Below the pieces are notes generated by a model. The model searched no databases. It was not told where the DNA came from and saw only the letters and a program-made list of their open reading frames with translations. From the NCBI GenBank assembly GCA_035236585.1, contig CP141139.1, positions 51,467,217 through 51,531,216 of the forward strand: 64,000 bases of DNA, in the 5' to 3' direction. This stretch comes from Warburgia ugandensis (taxonomy: Eukaryota; Streptophyta; Magnoliopsida; Canellales; Canellaceae). The position numbers and the translations under genes are program-made. Shown here in pieces: positions 32,208 to 43,908 of this stretch; positions within the stretch are counted from its first letter, which is position 1; each line of letters begins with the position of its first letter.

Positions 32208-33218
32208 AACTTTCATCCATGGATGTCTATAGATGTTCATGGATGTTTGATGTAGGATCCATAATGCTTAACATAATAGTTTTAGAATAACATTTTTCCA
32301 TTTTTCCCTTGGGGCAAAAGTGAAAAAACAATAGGTAGGGACTAAACTATTAATTGGATATAGTTCTATATCTCGCCAGGACGACAACCTTAATGAACTT
32401 CCCCGATCATTTTTATTCAAAAATATAAACCTATTTCTTATAAATTTCTTTTCCAAAAAAGGGGTTTCATAGATCAAATTGACTAGAACTTAGATCTAAA
32501 TTTTATTTTTCAAGAAATAAAGAAAAAGTATATAAATCAAGGTTTTTAAGGTTGCTAACAATGAAATTTGGTAACCTTTTTCTAGAAAATCCATAAATGT
32601 TATCCTCACTGAATTTTTTTTAAAAAAATTTTAATGGTTTGCAAATCATGATTTTTACATTTTAGATTTGAAAACCATTTTCCAAAAAAAGGGTATCATA
32701 TGAAGATTTTAAATATCTCAGGCAAAAACTGCAATCATTTTCTCCAGTGAGATTGGAATGTATTTTCATTAGAAATCATCCAAGTGACATGGTTTGTATA
32801 AACTAGGGCCTCTAGATTCTAAATCTACAAATAATTTTGAAAACTCTAAGAAAAAGGTTATCATATGGATATCTTAAATCTCGTCAGTGTAAAGCTCCAA
32901 TTAGCTTCTCCAGCAAGATACATAACTATATGCAACTAAAAGTTTAATCCCTAAACTATTATTTTTTCACTTTAGTCCCCAAGCAAATCCTATAAAAAAA
33001 AAATAATATAAAATATTACAAGTGAGCCCCACATCAGACATCCATTAAAATCTGTATAGAAGGACTTAAGTAAAATATTTCTCAATATTCGAGGAAATAA
33101 TTTGCAAAAGTAAAAGTGAAGGGACTAAAGTGTAAGAAAATCATAGATTAGGATAACAAATTATAGTTTTCTCTCAAAAACATTAGATAAACTATTTAAC
33201 AGGCCTAAAATTTGGTAT
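32208..33218. repeat. Region with imperfect inverted and direct repeats, no gene
   Basis: 'AAGTGAAAAAACAATAGGTAGGGACTAAAC' near 32319 is inverted near 32942-32980 ('GTTTAATCCCTAAACTATTATTTTTTCACTT'). 'TATAGTTCTATATCTCGCCAGG' near 32358 is inverted near 32910-32932. A direct repeat of about 90 bp, each with '...TATCATATGRAKAT..TAAATATCTC...TTCTCCAGYRAGAT', is at about 32680-32770 and 32838-32925. It could be a small inverted-repeat element about 660 bp long; clean termini and a target duplication were not found. Confidence 0.5.
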
Positions 33219-34893
33219 TGTGATGTATCAGTTTTTAAAACACGTTTTAAAATCATTTTTCAAAAGTCGAATCCTAAATTTGAAAATTGTATCAAAACAT
33301 TTTTCTTTAAAGAAAGCATCTTTCCAAAACTCTGCTAACCCTAAAAACTTGGATTTGATGGTAAAATGGTTATTGCATTTCTATTAAAAATTTGTTAGAG
33401 TTTCCTCTTTTTTAAAACATACACATTTAATGCTTGCTACCAAAAAACACCTAATAAACAAGTAGATGACCATTAAAGCAATTGGAAACCTAGTCTCCAC
33501 ATCCTTACATTCAAACTCATTGAGAGATATTAAAAAGCTAGATTTCAAGGCAGCAGTTTAAAATATAGAACCAAATTGAACCTTTTCCGAGTAACTCCTT
33601 CTAATCACAGTCCACAATCTAATATACACAAAATATATACATCAGTCCAACTCATAAAGAAAGATTCAAAGTTTAACTGCCATACAGTCCAATATAACCA
33701 ATAGCCAAAATGCTTTATAAACATACATCAGTGCTGCTTGCTCATACATTGTAGTTCACATCCAAGTCCTCCCAAATGTAGGCTACTATTCTCCAATTAC
33801 TACTTTGAATTTGATATACTATAAATATTATAATATCTCAGTAAGCTATGCTTGTCTAGGTGTTTAGAATGACAACTTAAAGCTCCCATGATTTTAAATG
33901 AAAATGACATTTCAATGTAGAATGAAATTACAAGATCATAAGTCATTCATAAGATCATTTCCAAAGAGCATAATTCTTTCATGAGATTATAAACAAGTGG
34001 GCATGTCAAAATAATCAATACTTAAGAAGAAAAAAAAAAAGTCCAATGTTATACATACTCTTTACAAAACCATCTCTAATGAGTAATTATGCATCCACAA
34101 AATTTCAAAAACACTTAAATAAGTGCAAAAATCTAATCATTAGTGGTGATACCCTATATTGTAGGATCCTACAAGTACCTCAACCACTAGTAATCTGGTC
34201 ATGAGTACTCATAACAACATCCAAGCATTGTCATGCCGTGTCAATGTAGGGAATCATTACCCCATCTTTCCCATAGAACTATGCCACATCTACAAACATA
34301 AAAGAAATACATTAACCACTATATTATCGAGTTGGACCTAGTCCGTCTACATGTTCAATTGCAATACCAACAATGAGACAATGATCTGCATTGCACGGGA
34401 AGGTGTGGACCAACTCTAGCAAGGCCTTCCAATGATGCCCAAACCAAAAAAATGCTTACCATGGCTATATCAAGTATCTCAATTTCAAAGGGAAAGTGGC
34501 CTACCCTACTATCCTCCTAGCATAGTATCCACAAGCTGAAAGTGTCCATCAAATACCAATCTATAGAAAACAAAGTGATAAATCTAGTACCTCTGAATCC
34601 AATATGACTTGTTAGTCGTGCACTAACCATCTGTGAAATCAAACAAACAATATATATATATATGTATATCAATGTTATGTAAAAGTGTCATGTATATATC
34701 ACTTTAGTCATGACAAGTTGCCATGGTTCATAATCATAATATATAGTGGACTATACAAAAACCAAGAATAAATTATATATAATTATTTTTATGAAATCCT
34801 AATAATTTCAATAACAATGATTCATTGGCATTTTCATAATGATAATAATGAATGTCACTGTCCTCATAAATCAATTTAGTGTCTCATCTTAAT
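33219..34893 (-). mobile_element. Family-L LTR, 3' part, minus strand (left piece of an interrupted LTR)
   Basis: Starts TGTGATGTATCAGTTTTTAA on the plus strand, matching TGTGACGACCTAGGTTTTTG of the copy at 58957. It contains 'CAATATCTCAGTAAGC'-type sequence near 33834 and a 'GGCCTACCCTACTATCCTCCTAGCATAG' block near 34499, in the reverse order of the plus-strand LTRs. It breaks off at about 34894 where a plus-strand LTR begins; the rest resumes at about 37497. Confidence 0.6.
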
Positions 34894-37496
34894 TGTAATA
34901 GTTATAAATTTTCTCACGTAATTATATAATATTATTTAAGATTTTCATGAAAACTAGGAATTTGAGTTTTTAGAAAATTGAAAATTACAAAGACCAAATT
35001 GAGAGTTGAAATATATATGATTAGATAGTTCTTGAAAATGAAATCTAAGAATGCCTAAAATGGAGTTTGAATGGAAAAATATTTGAGCGTTTGAATTTGG
35101 GGGGTATTTTAGTAATTTTTAGGGGGGGCATGTACCTGATTTTAAAACCAAAAATATAAAAAACACAGGGATATTTTGATAACAACACCCTCGTCTCATC
35201 TACATACGGTGGGAGGCAGATGGCGCAGCCCTGCTGACGTTGTTTCACTACATTATGCTACATTTTAACCAACCCAACTTGTTTCATCGCATTTTAGCCC
35301 TTCCCCTTTTTTGCTATGTTTTCATTGGATTTCCCTCCTCTCTCTTTCTCCCTCATTTTCCCTTGTTTCTTTAGCATTACATCATGGAAAACCTCACTGT
35401 AGCATGCAATTAAGCTCTTCCCCCCTTTCTCTTTCTCTTTCTCTTTCCCTTTTTGTTTTTTTCTTTTCTCACTAGCCAGACTGGTTTTTTTGGCCGATGA
35501 AGTTTCATAGGAGAAAACCAACATGACAAAAAAGACCCTTCCTCAAGGAAAGCTCATATGGATGATCTAAGTGTTCATTGGATTCCTTGACCCTCAAAAC
35601 CCTAGGAATAGCAAAAATAGTCAAAATATAGGCAACTAAGATCGTTAATCCATATGAACACCAATGGAAAGTCCGAATGAATCACCCTTATGGACATTGT
35701 GTCCTAGTGAATGAGACACGCTCACATGCATCTCAACAATCATGATATAAAACCATGGATGTTCATGTGGTGATTTCATGTATACCAATGATTCGATGCA
35801 TGTCTATTTGGTTTTATGACCTTGAGACTATTCTTCAACATGCATAGTTTGTACTTATGCACAATCATTTTGATTTATATGCTTTCCATGGACTGGTGAT
35901 TATTTGGATATCATGATGCTTTGATTCATTTGTTTTACTAGAATTTTTTATCCATGAATTTATCTAAGAGGCTTGGTAGTTGGTCCTTAAGAGACTGATC
36001 CTATGGTGAGGGCAGTGCTCTAAGATGGTGAACTATAGGCACTCTTGTATTTCATGCATTAGACATGACTTATTATCACTTGTTTTGGGATAATAAGCTA
36101 TTTTTATATTTTCTCAAATTCCTAAAAGGTGTTTCTACCCGATGAACATTGTGTTAGGAGGGTTGTAGGATTAGCCACCCTCCCTCCAACTTAATGAGAT
36201 TATTTGAAACCCACCCCAAAAGGAGACAAATTCATAAAAGGGGGCATCATGAGTAGTCCACACTATGTGTCCAAACCGCCCATTCACTGCCCCCTATGTG
36301 CAACATACATTTAGTCTTCCGTTTTAGTGTCTACAGGGAGTGATAGTTGGTAGACTTGAGAGTTGGTTACCACTACATCATAGTAATCCATATGTTTGTT
36401 TGGTATTTTCTACATCATTATAATCATTGCTAGGATTGATATATCTATATGTACTTATGGCGTGACGACACGTAGTGGATTGGTATGAGTACTTATGACC
36501 AGACATGGGAGTGTGTTGTACACTCAAGGGGCACAAGTTGATTGTGTGCCCTTCTATTCATGACATACACACTTGTTTTGATGTAAAGGATTTGCTTACA
36601 CTTAGAACCCTCAGATATATGAGCCATGTTTTATACTATGTTATGCATGTCATGTTGATTTGACTCATGTGATTCTTATGATTTGTATGGGATGCCATAC
36701 TAGTTTCTAGTTTTGACACAAATCATATGTGGATGCTATTTTTGTTTATGAGACTTGGCCATTCATTTTTCATACCATTATTGCATCCATGAGTTTTATT
36801 ACGAGATCTTGCATTTTATATCTTACACTATTGGTATCTTTTCATGGAATATTAAATGTCTATGTACCTATATAAGCACTAGCTTATTGAGGCATTGCTA
36901 TTTTATTTGAAATGCCACAATATAGAGTGGGACACTAGGAAATGCAAACAAGTGGATGATCACTAAAGGTGGTGGGGACCACTAGAGCATTTTGAGATGA
37001 TCATACAGATGTACATAGTTGAATTGACATAATTTTGGACTAGTATATGTGGTGTATATATTTAAATATTCCCTTACACATATTTTAGAATTGTGGACTT
37101 GGTCTTATGGATAGATGTTGAGTCATGATGGACAGACCTTGATTCTTGATGATTGTAGCATTTCCAATATTATTACTAGTGATTTCTGACATGATTTTTA
37201 TGTAGTCAGTTATGACATGTCTTATGTTATGTGTTGATATCATTTCTTTATATTCATGTTTATTGCATTTTCTTATAAGGCATTTGATGCCTTGAGGTTT
37301 GAAAAAAATGTGTTGTTAATTATATTTTTATATTTTTGGAATGACTTTATTGTCATTGATATTTGCAATAAGGGATCCTGCCTATTTATATTTATGATAT
37401 ATATGAATTTAGCATTCAAAAAACTTGGGGCATCACTTTCATAAACCAAATTCTTTCTAAAATTAGCTTATGTAGAAAACATAATGATGTTAGAAC
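34894..37496 (+). mobile_element. Family-L LTR, about 2.6 kb, nested inside a minus-strand LTR
   Basis: Plus-strand order is TGTAATAGTTATAAATTTTC (start, judged by similarity to the 43909 copy), 'GGGGGGTATTTTAGTAATTTTTA' near 35098, 'CTTGGTAGTTGGTCCTTAAGAGAC' near 35971, 'GGATTAGCCACCCTCC' near 36169, 'GTCTTCCGTTTTAGTGTCTACAGGGAG' near 36314, 'CACTAGCTTATTGAGGCATTGC' near 36866, and 'AACTTGGGGCATCAC' near 37421. No target duplication was identified, so both ends are approximate. Confidence 0.62.
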
Positions 37497-38697
37497 ACCT
37501 ACCTCAGAAGGCAAGCATATCAATTCTAATCACCTCACATCAATGAGCCATCAGTAAAAATCCAAATCAATGAGCAACTCTAACTATGCACCCGAAAACC
37601 TCGATAGCATGTAAAAATTCAGCTAAGATTTAGAATCATGTTCAAGTGTTAAAATTTGGATAGCATATTAGTACACTTCTTCATAACTATTTTTTTTACT
37701 TAGATTCTATGTCTATTGTCATTGATCAATGATTCAAATCTTTTCAGATTATCCTACAATTAGGTTTCCATAATTCTATCTTAAATATATCTTTATATCT
37801 CATGTTCTCATTCATTTAGGCTATTGGTCTACATTCTCAATCATGCGTCTTTGATCAAACATCCATTAGACCTTGGATCATATGATTTGTGCCATTGATT
37901 ATTGGTCAATAGTTTAGATCAATCAATTGTACCTAGATTTATTGATCTGCATCTTTTCAGACAAATAAGTTTTGTGAACCAGTGATCCCAAACACTAATT
38001 AATGGCCATACTTTGTTCTATTTAAACAAAAATAGTATAATAGGTGTATGACTTATACATCTAATTGCGATTTGATCCTCTACCATCATCAAATCATTGT
38101 CATATGTCACAATTCATCATATCCAAAGAAAATATGACCTCTGATTTTGTTACAAATGATCAAATTTGTGTGGATTGTACATCTACAATCAAATATTGTT
38201 ATTCATAGTTCAAACATAGTCATCATAAGGGTTAGATCTAATTGATCAATCAAAATATGACTATTTACAATCATTAGTTTTGATCATGGTCTCAGATTGT
38301 GGTGTAAACCACATTAAATTGAAATCAAAGATTGTTAGATCACTAATATAGCATGTTCTTGTCATCATTTTAATAATTTAAGGGTCAATCAATCTATAAT
38401 AGCATTTTACATCAATTAGATCTTGTTTTGGATTATCAAATCAACTTTGATTTGACTTTCATTAATACTATTGTGCAAATTAGTAGATAAGCATTTCAAG
38501 GATATAATTCTTTAGTTTTAACATCACCAAAAATCTGGTCACTTGTGGAGGTATATTTGAGATGGGTTTTTTTCTGATCTATCTCCTAAATAAGTTTTAT
38601 GTGTTTTTGGTCAATGCTTGGCCAAGATTTTATGTTTTCCTTGGCTTGGTTACTATGTGTATGAAGAACATTGTTGATGACTATGTTCAATCACCCA

Positions 38698-38776
<79 letters not shown>

Positions 38777-39110
38777 CACTATGTTTCTACCTGTGAGTGC
38801 ACCTATGCCAGTGTTGTCCATACCAATGATGGGTTAGCTGCCAACATATGGGGTGAAAGGAAGAAAATGAGAGAGATTGATAGATAGATGGTCATTTTTT
38901 TCTCCCTCTTTGGTTTCCTCATGCAACAAGAGTCTAGTAGAGGAGTTCCATGCATTGACCTCCTCTCGACTTAGCCGTTGTGTGGGGCCCTTTTGTGGTG
39001 AGGGGATGCCATTATCAATTTGTCACCCATTGGTTTGTAAAATATTGGAGTTTTATGTCCTTGATCCCTGTTTTACACAAATGTAGTATCATTAGAGAAC
39101 TCTCACGACA
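37497..39110 (-). mobile_element. Family-L LTR, 5' part, minus strand (right piece of the interrupted LTR)
   Basis: Contains a tract dense in TGATC/GATCA words (37700-38450), as in 14480-14800 of the plus-strand copy, and (GA)n at 38702-38771, which on the minus strand is the (CT)n seen in other copies. It lies directly downstream, on the minus strand, of the Ty3 chromodomain/integrase relic, as a 3' LTR should. Its terminus near 39110 is decayed. Confidence 0.5.
38702..38771. repeat. (GA)n microsatellite, 70 bp
   Basis: Perfect GA repeat inside the minus-strand LTR piece. Confidence 0.97.
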
Positions 39111-40265
39111 TACATTCCAATTTTTGATGTTTTAAGGTCAAATTCTAAGTTTTTAGAGAATTCACTTTGATAGAGTTCAATTTCAACATAATTCAATTTC
39201 TCAACTCTTGAACCTTACGATCTAAATTTTACATAGCCCTTTACTTAAAAGGTTAAGTCTAAGCTTAGCTTTGTTGGTGCTTGTTCATGTATATGAGATG
39301 GATCTACTATATACTTCCGCATTATTAACAAATGGAAAACATCATGAACATCTACAAGCTGTGGTGATAATATAAACTAATTAGGATCTTGAATGGGCCA
39401 ATGAATCAAGGATACAACTTTCCATTAACTCCAAATCTCATCACACCCTTTTCTAGGGAGATCTTCAAGAACACGTAGTCTCCAAGAGCAAACTTTTCAT
39501 CTCTACGATCCCTGTCAGCATAGCTCTTCTAATGACTGTAAGCGACCAAAAGTTGTTTCTAAATAAGCCAAACTTTCTAAGCACATTGCTCAACTAACTC
39601 AAACTTCAATAGCCATCTCTCACCCATGTCACTCCAATATAAGGGTGATCAGTATGATCTTCCATATAATGCCTCATAAGGGGTTATGCCAATACTCACC
39701 TGAAAGTTGTTGTTGTACGTGAACTTGACAAGTGATAAGTGCTCATCCAAATTGCCCTTCAAATGAATTGTACATGCCCTCAACATGACCTCTATCATCA
39801 GGATAGCCCTCTCTGATTGACTATCAGTCTGTGGGTGAAAGGTAGTGTTGAATTTGAATGTTGATCCCAAGACCTCCTGAGCATTTTGCTAATACTTAGA
39901 TGTGAATCTACTATCACTATCAAAATTAATACTCAAAGGGACATAATCCCCTTAACAAATAGTCTTGCAAATCTATCAGCAGATATACTCTGTCATATGG
40001 GAAGGAAATGTGGCGACTTTGTCAACTTATCAACAATTGCCCAAATCATGTCATGCCAACTTGTTATCCTAGGCAGCCCCATAATGAAGTCCATGGTAAT
40101 ATGAACCCACTTTCACTCAGGAAGCTCTAAAGTCTGCAATGTCCTTGCTAGCCTCTGATGCTTGGCCTTAACCTACTAATAAGTCATACATCATGCTACA
40201 CACTCACTAATATCCCTCTTCATCTTGTTCTACCAGAAGTTCCCCCCTTAAGTACTGGTGTCATA
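39111..40265 (-). pseudogene. Ty3 (Tekay/Del-like) integrase and chromodomain region, decayed
   Basis: On the minus strand the order is 'KMKRDISECVACMMYD', 'HQRLARTLQTLELPE', 'WVHITMDFIMGLPR', 'AIVDKLTKSPHFLPI', then 'FNTTFHPQTDSQSERAILM' and 'YNNNFQVSIGITPYEALYG' (39649-39870). These cover the integrase core up to its catalytic Glu region. The C-terminal part follows: 'DEKFALGDYVFLKIS', 'IHDVFH..MLRKYV'-like sequence, 'DPSH', and 'DRKVQELRN' near 39215, the segment before the chromodomain in Tekay proteins. Stops interrupt it throughout. The upstream RT/protease part is replaced by a LINE at about 40345. The LTR at 39110-33219 follows in the right place to be its 3' LTR. Confidence 0.85.
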
Positions 40266-40289
40266 CCTCTAGGATGAATAGTGAATTGT

Positions 40290-40400
40290 GGCTAGTTCTC
40301 CAATACACTAGTCTCATGCCAGGCATAAAACCATGCCTTAAACTCCTAAGCAGAAACCAAACTGGTTCTCTAATACACTCATCTCATATCATAGCCTCTT
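40290..40400. repeat. Short tandem duplication of about 70 bp at the integrase/LINE junction
   Basis: 'TTCTCCAATACACTAGTCTCATGCC' near 40297 and 'TTCTCTAATACACTCATCTCATATC' near 40367 are diverged copies of the same LINE sequence. Confidence 0.55.
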
Positions 40401-42345
40401 CTCAATCACTCTTTTCAAAAGCTTCATGGTATGACTCATAAGTTTTATCCCTCGATAACTAGTGCAACTCTTATGTCTCCTTTATTCTTATAAATTGGTA
40501 GGATAGAACTCTTCCTCTACTCATCTAGGATTTTCTTTGATTTTACCATCTTGTTAAAAAACTTTGTCAGTCTAACTACTCTTAAGTATCACTTATATAC
40601 TTCCTAACCTCTATTGGAATACCATCGAGGCCAAGGGCCTTTCTTAATTTCATCTTTTCCCATGCTTTTTTTATTCCAGGTACTCTAATCCTATAGTCAT
40701 ATCTATAATGCCCACTATTATTTGGGTTTATGATACATTTAGTCTCTTGATTCTCCCGATAATTGTCAATTAGCAATTTTTTGAAGTAACTTTTCCATCT
40801 TTGTTTGATCTCATCATCTTTGACTAGTACCCTTTGATCATCACTTCTAATACACTTAATGTGGTCTAAGTCATTGCTCTTCTTTTCTCTTACTTTTGTG
40901 ATTTTATACATATCTTTCTCACCTTCTCTTGATCCTAATCATTATAGAGATCATCATATGCCTTGAGTTTTGCTTCACTTAATACTCTCTTAATAACCTT
41001 TTTAGCATTTTTGTATTGCTCAAAGTTTTTGTCATTTTCAGTCCTTTTCAATTCTTTTTAAAACATAACCATTTCTCTTTAAAAAAAAATTGCACTTTTT
41101 CACTCCACCAAGTTTCCATTGTTGGTTGCTTTTACCTTTAGATACTCTTAAGACATTCGTTGACACTTTCTTAATAGAAATGACCATATATCACATGGTG
41201 TTTACTTCTATTTCACTATACTATCATCTTGTTTATAAATGATGCTATCTTCTCTCCTTTTAAGTTCTACCACTTAGTTTTTAGACACCTATTAAGTTCA
41301 TTTCCTTTCTTCCATATTTTAATGCAGATATACATAACTATATTAATCTATGTTGTGAGGTTAGACTCTTACTGGGTATCACCTTACAATCCTTAGATAT
41401 TGATCTTTTGGTATTCCTAAGTAGAAAAATATCCATTTGGATTTTATATTGACCACTTTTAAAGGTTATTAAGTGTTCATTCTTTTCCTTAAAGTATGCG
41501 TTTGCTATAGTTAGGTCATATGTTATGGTAAAATCAAGTATAGCTTCCCCCATCTCATTTCTTTCTCCAATACTATACCCTCCATCTATCCTCTCACATC
41601 CTTCTTATTCTTTTCCTACATGAACATTAAAATCTACTCTTATAAATGTCCACTTTGTGTTGGGAATGTCTTACATGACTCCCTCTATTTTTTTCCAAAA
41701 CTGTCTTTTGATTCTATCTTCTAACCCTACTTGTGGTGCATATGCTCTTATAACATTTATGATCTTCTCTCCTAGAATAAGTTTTACTAGTATAATTCTA
41801 TCACCGGTTCTTTTAATGTCTACAACTTTATCCTTTAATTCTTTATCTAGCACTACCCCTACATGATTTCTATTATTTTCCCTTCCTACATACTAGAACT
41901 TATACCCATCTATTTCTCTAGTTTTAGCCCCTTTTCACTTAGTTTATTGGATACAAGCGATGTTGACTCTCTTGTGAATCTTGTTGTCATAACTTAGTCT
42001 ATTTACCCATGCACTTCTTGAATGGTGTAGGAACCCATGCATACTTTCCACTACACCTGGGTTTTGAGGCAGTGCATGGCTTCCAAAGGAACGCTCTAGC
42101 AGCCCTTGCATATTTTTCACTCCACTCAAGATTTGATGTAGCATGTTGCTTCCAGGGGATGCCCTAGCAGCCCTTGTTTATTTTTTCACTACATCTAGAA
42201 TCTGATGCAAAAATGTTACTTATGAGGAAGTTGTAGCCCCAAGGAATGTCAAAAATCTATTCATGCATAGGGTTTGCTATGCTTTTTACTTGTCAATTGG
42301 CACCTGATGCAAAACCCTCCTCCTTTATCCGGGCTAAGGACCGAC
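40345..42345 (-). mobile_element. RTE-type LINE, endonuclease to RT, 3'-truncated
   Basis: The minus strand carries the LINE 5' region ('CTCCTCCTTTATCCGGGCT' on plus at 42320), endonuclease fragments 'RVNIACIQ' near 41950 and 'KELKDKVVDIKRTGDRIILV', and RT segments 'KVREKKSNDLDHIKCIRSDDQRVL' and 'RKALGLDGIPIEV' (40911-40582). It ends near 40345 at 'ENQFGF', before the RT catalytic motif. LINEs normally lose their 5' end, so the missing 3' end here points to a later deletion or rearrangement against the Ty3 relic. Frameshifts and stops are frequent. Confidence 0.8.
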
Positions 42346-42365
42346 AGCAGACACGCACCCACAAT

Positions 42366-42446
<81 letters not shown>

Positions 42447-43869
42447 AAAAGAAATTTAAATTTTAATAAGATGGAGCTCATTGTACTTAAATATTCAAAT
42501 GTTACATGCCTGAGTAAGTGGGATATTGGCAATGACAAGAAAATGGAAAATCTTATTAAATTCATGGATATGGATTGGATACAAATTGGTGTTTTTGTCC
42601 ATGATCTGGGTGCAAATCATATATTTGTGGATTATTAAGTTATCCTGCATAAGTCATGAAGAATTGTAGATTTTGACTTCTTTTAAAAGATCTAAATTGT
42701 TAATTTCCTAAGGATGCTTTATATAGGCTAAGTGCCAAATTTCAAGAATAGTAGTTTCTTGTAGCTTAAGTTATAGAAGTTAAAACTTAAGAGTCATCGA
42801 TTTTTTTCTTTTCCTGGAGAAGTAAAAGAAGTAGTTAAGATCATCCAAATGCAACAATTTTATTACCTATTTTTGGGATGCTGAATAAGATTAATAGTTT
42901 TGATCTTTTAAAAGAAGTCAAATCCACAATTTATATAATTTCCTAAAATGTCCTTTTAAAAAAATATCTATGAATATCGCGTGCGCGCACACACACACAC
43001 ACATGCACATTTCAAGTTTAACAAACTAGATTAATTTTATTTGTTTTTATGTGTATATCAAATTTATCTAATTCATATCTGCAAATTTTAGACGAACAAA
43101 TGAACATATGCATAGGCTTTATTTTCTTTGCTAGCTCTACATATTGGTGTCACATATAAATATAGTTAAGTGGGAATGTATAGTGGTAATTTGCTCATAA
43201 GGGTAATGGTAATGGTAATTTATTCATAAATATACCTATGTAATTAGTTTTCTAATGTGGGCTATATGCATTTATTAGTGAGTAGATTTGTTTGATGCAG
43301 CATCATCATCATCTCTAGTATGGATGAAATGCCTCTATGGTATAGGGAGAGTTTGACTTAAATTAAGAAAGAGGCTACTTGACGAGAAAGCTAGAGAGAT
43401 AACCTAAAAGGTTCTAAGAAGGTCACACCTAAAAAGCTAATTGGAGCAAAGCTAAGTTGAACGTTTCCTAACTTAATAAGGATGTCTCTCTTTCTCTCTT
43501 TATATATAAACAATGCACGTAGAGAAGTCAAGGATTTGAAATAAAATAAATAAATAAATAATACTCCCCATACAATATTCATGTCTTAAGGAAAAATCCT
43601 ATGACTCTTTTTTTTTTCAAAAGTTCAAACTTAAGGTCACCTTGAGAGAAGAAGAAGAATACATTTGCTTTTTCTTTTCTTTTCTTTTTTTCTTTTTTTA
43701 CGGACTAGAGAAGTGATTTCAACCTTAACAAGGTAGAATTCTGATTAACTCAAATATAAAAAGGTAATCATTATATAAAAAAGATCTAAAAGATACTAAT
43801 TCACATAATTCAAAAATAATTATAAACTAGTTTTTAAAGTTCTAATTTAAAATTAAGTAAATTTCTCAA
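42346..43869. other. No gene recognised; microsatellites and AT-rich sequence
   Basis: (CA)n at 42368-42445 and a shorter CG/CA run at about 42980-43002. A CATCATCATCATC motif near 43302 and a T-rich/TTTTCTTTTCTT stretch near 43670-43700. Open frames across the CA run are artefacts. Confidence 0.55.
42368..42445. repeat. (CA)n microsatellite, about 78 bp
   Basis: Perfect CA repeat immediately beyond the LINE 5' end. Confidence 0.97.
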
Positions 43870-43908
43870 CATTCTCTAATTATCCCAGTATTTACCAAAA
43901 GACTAAAT
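43870..43908 (-). pseudogene. Copia RT fragment, downstream side of the solo-LTR insertion
   Basis: The minus strand from 43908 reads 'FSLLVNTGIIR', matching the conserved copia RT 'FSPVVKPATIR'. It continues the reading broken off at 46782 ('DIDFKEIFS'), once the 5-bp duplicated target CTAAA is discounted. Similarity is lost below about 43870. Confidence 0.65.

Noticed and set aside
39649..40265. Endogenous pararetrovirus (caulimovirid) integration
   Set aside because: The coding is an integrase/chromodomain of Ty3 type with an LTR in place, and no movement protein or coat protein signature was seen.
42246..42638. 130-codon open frame with a His-Thr run
   Set aside because: Crosses the (CA)n microsatellite; no conserved domain on either side.
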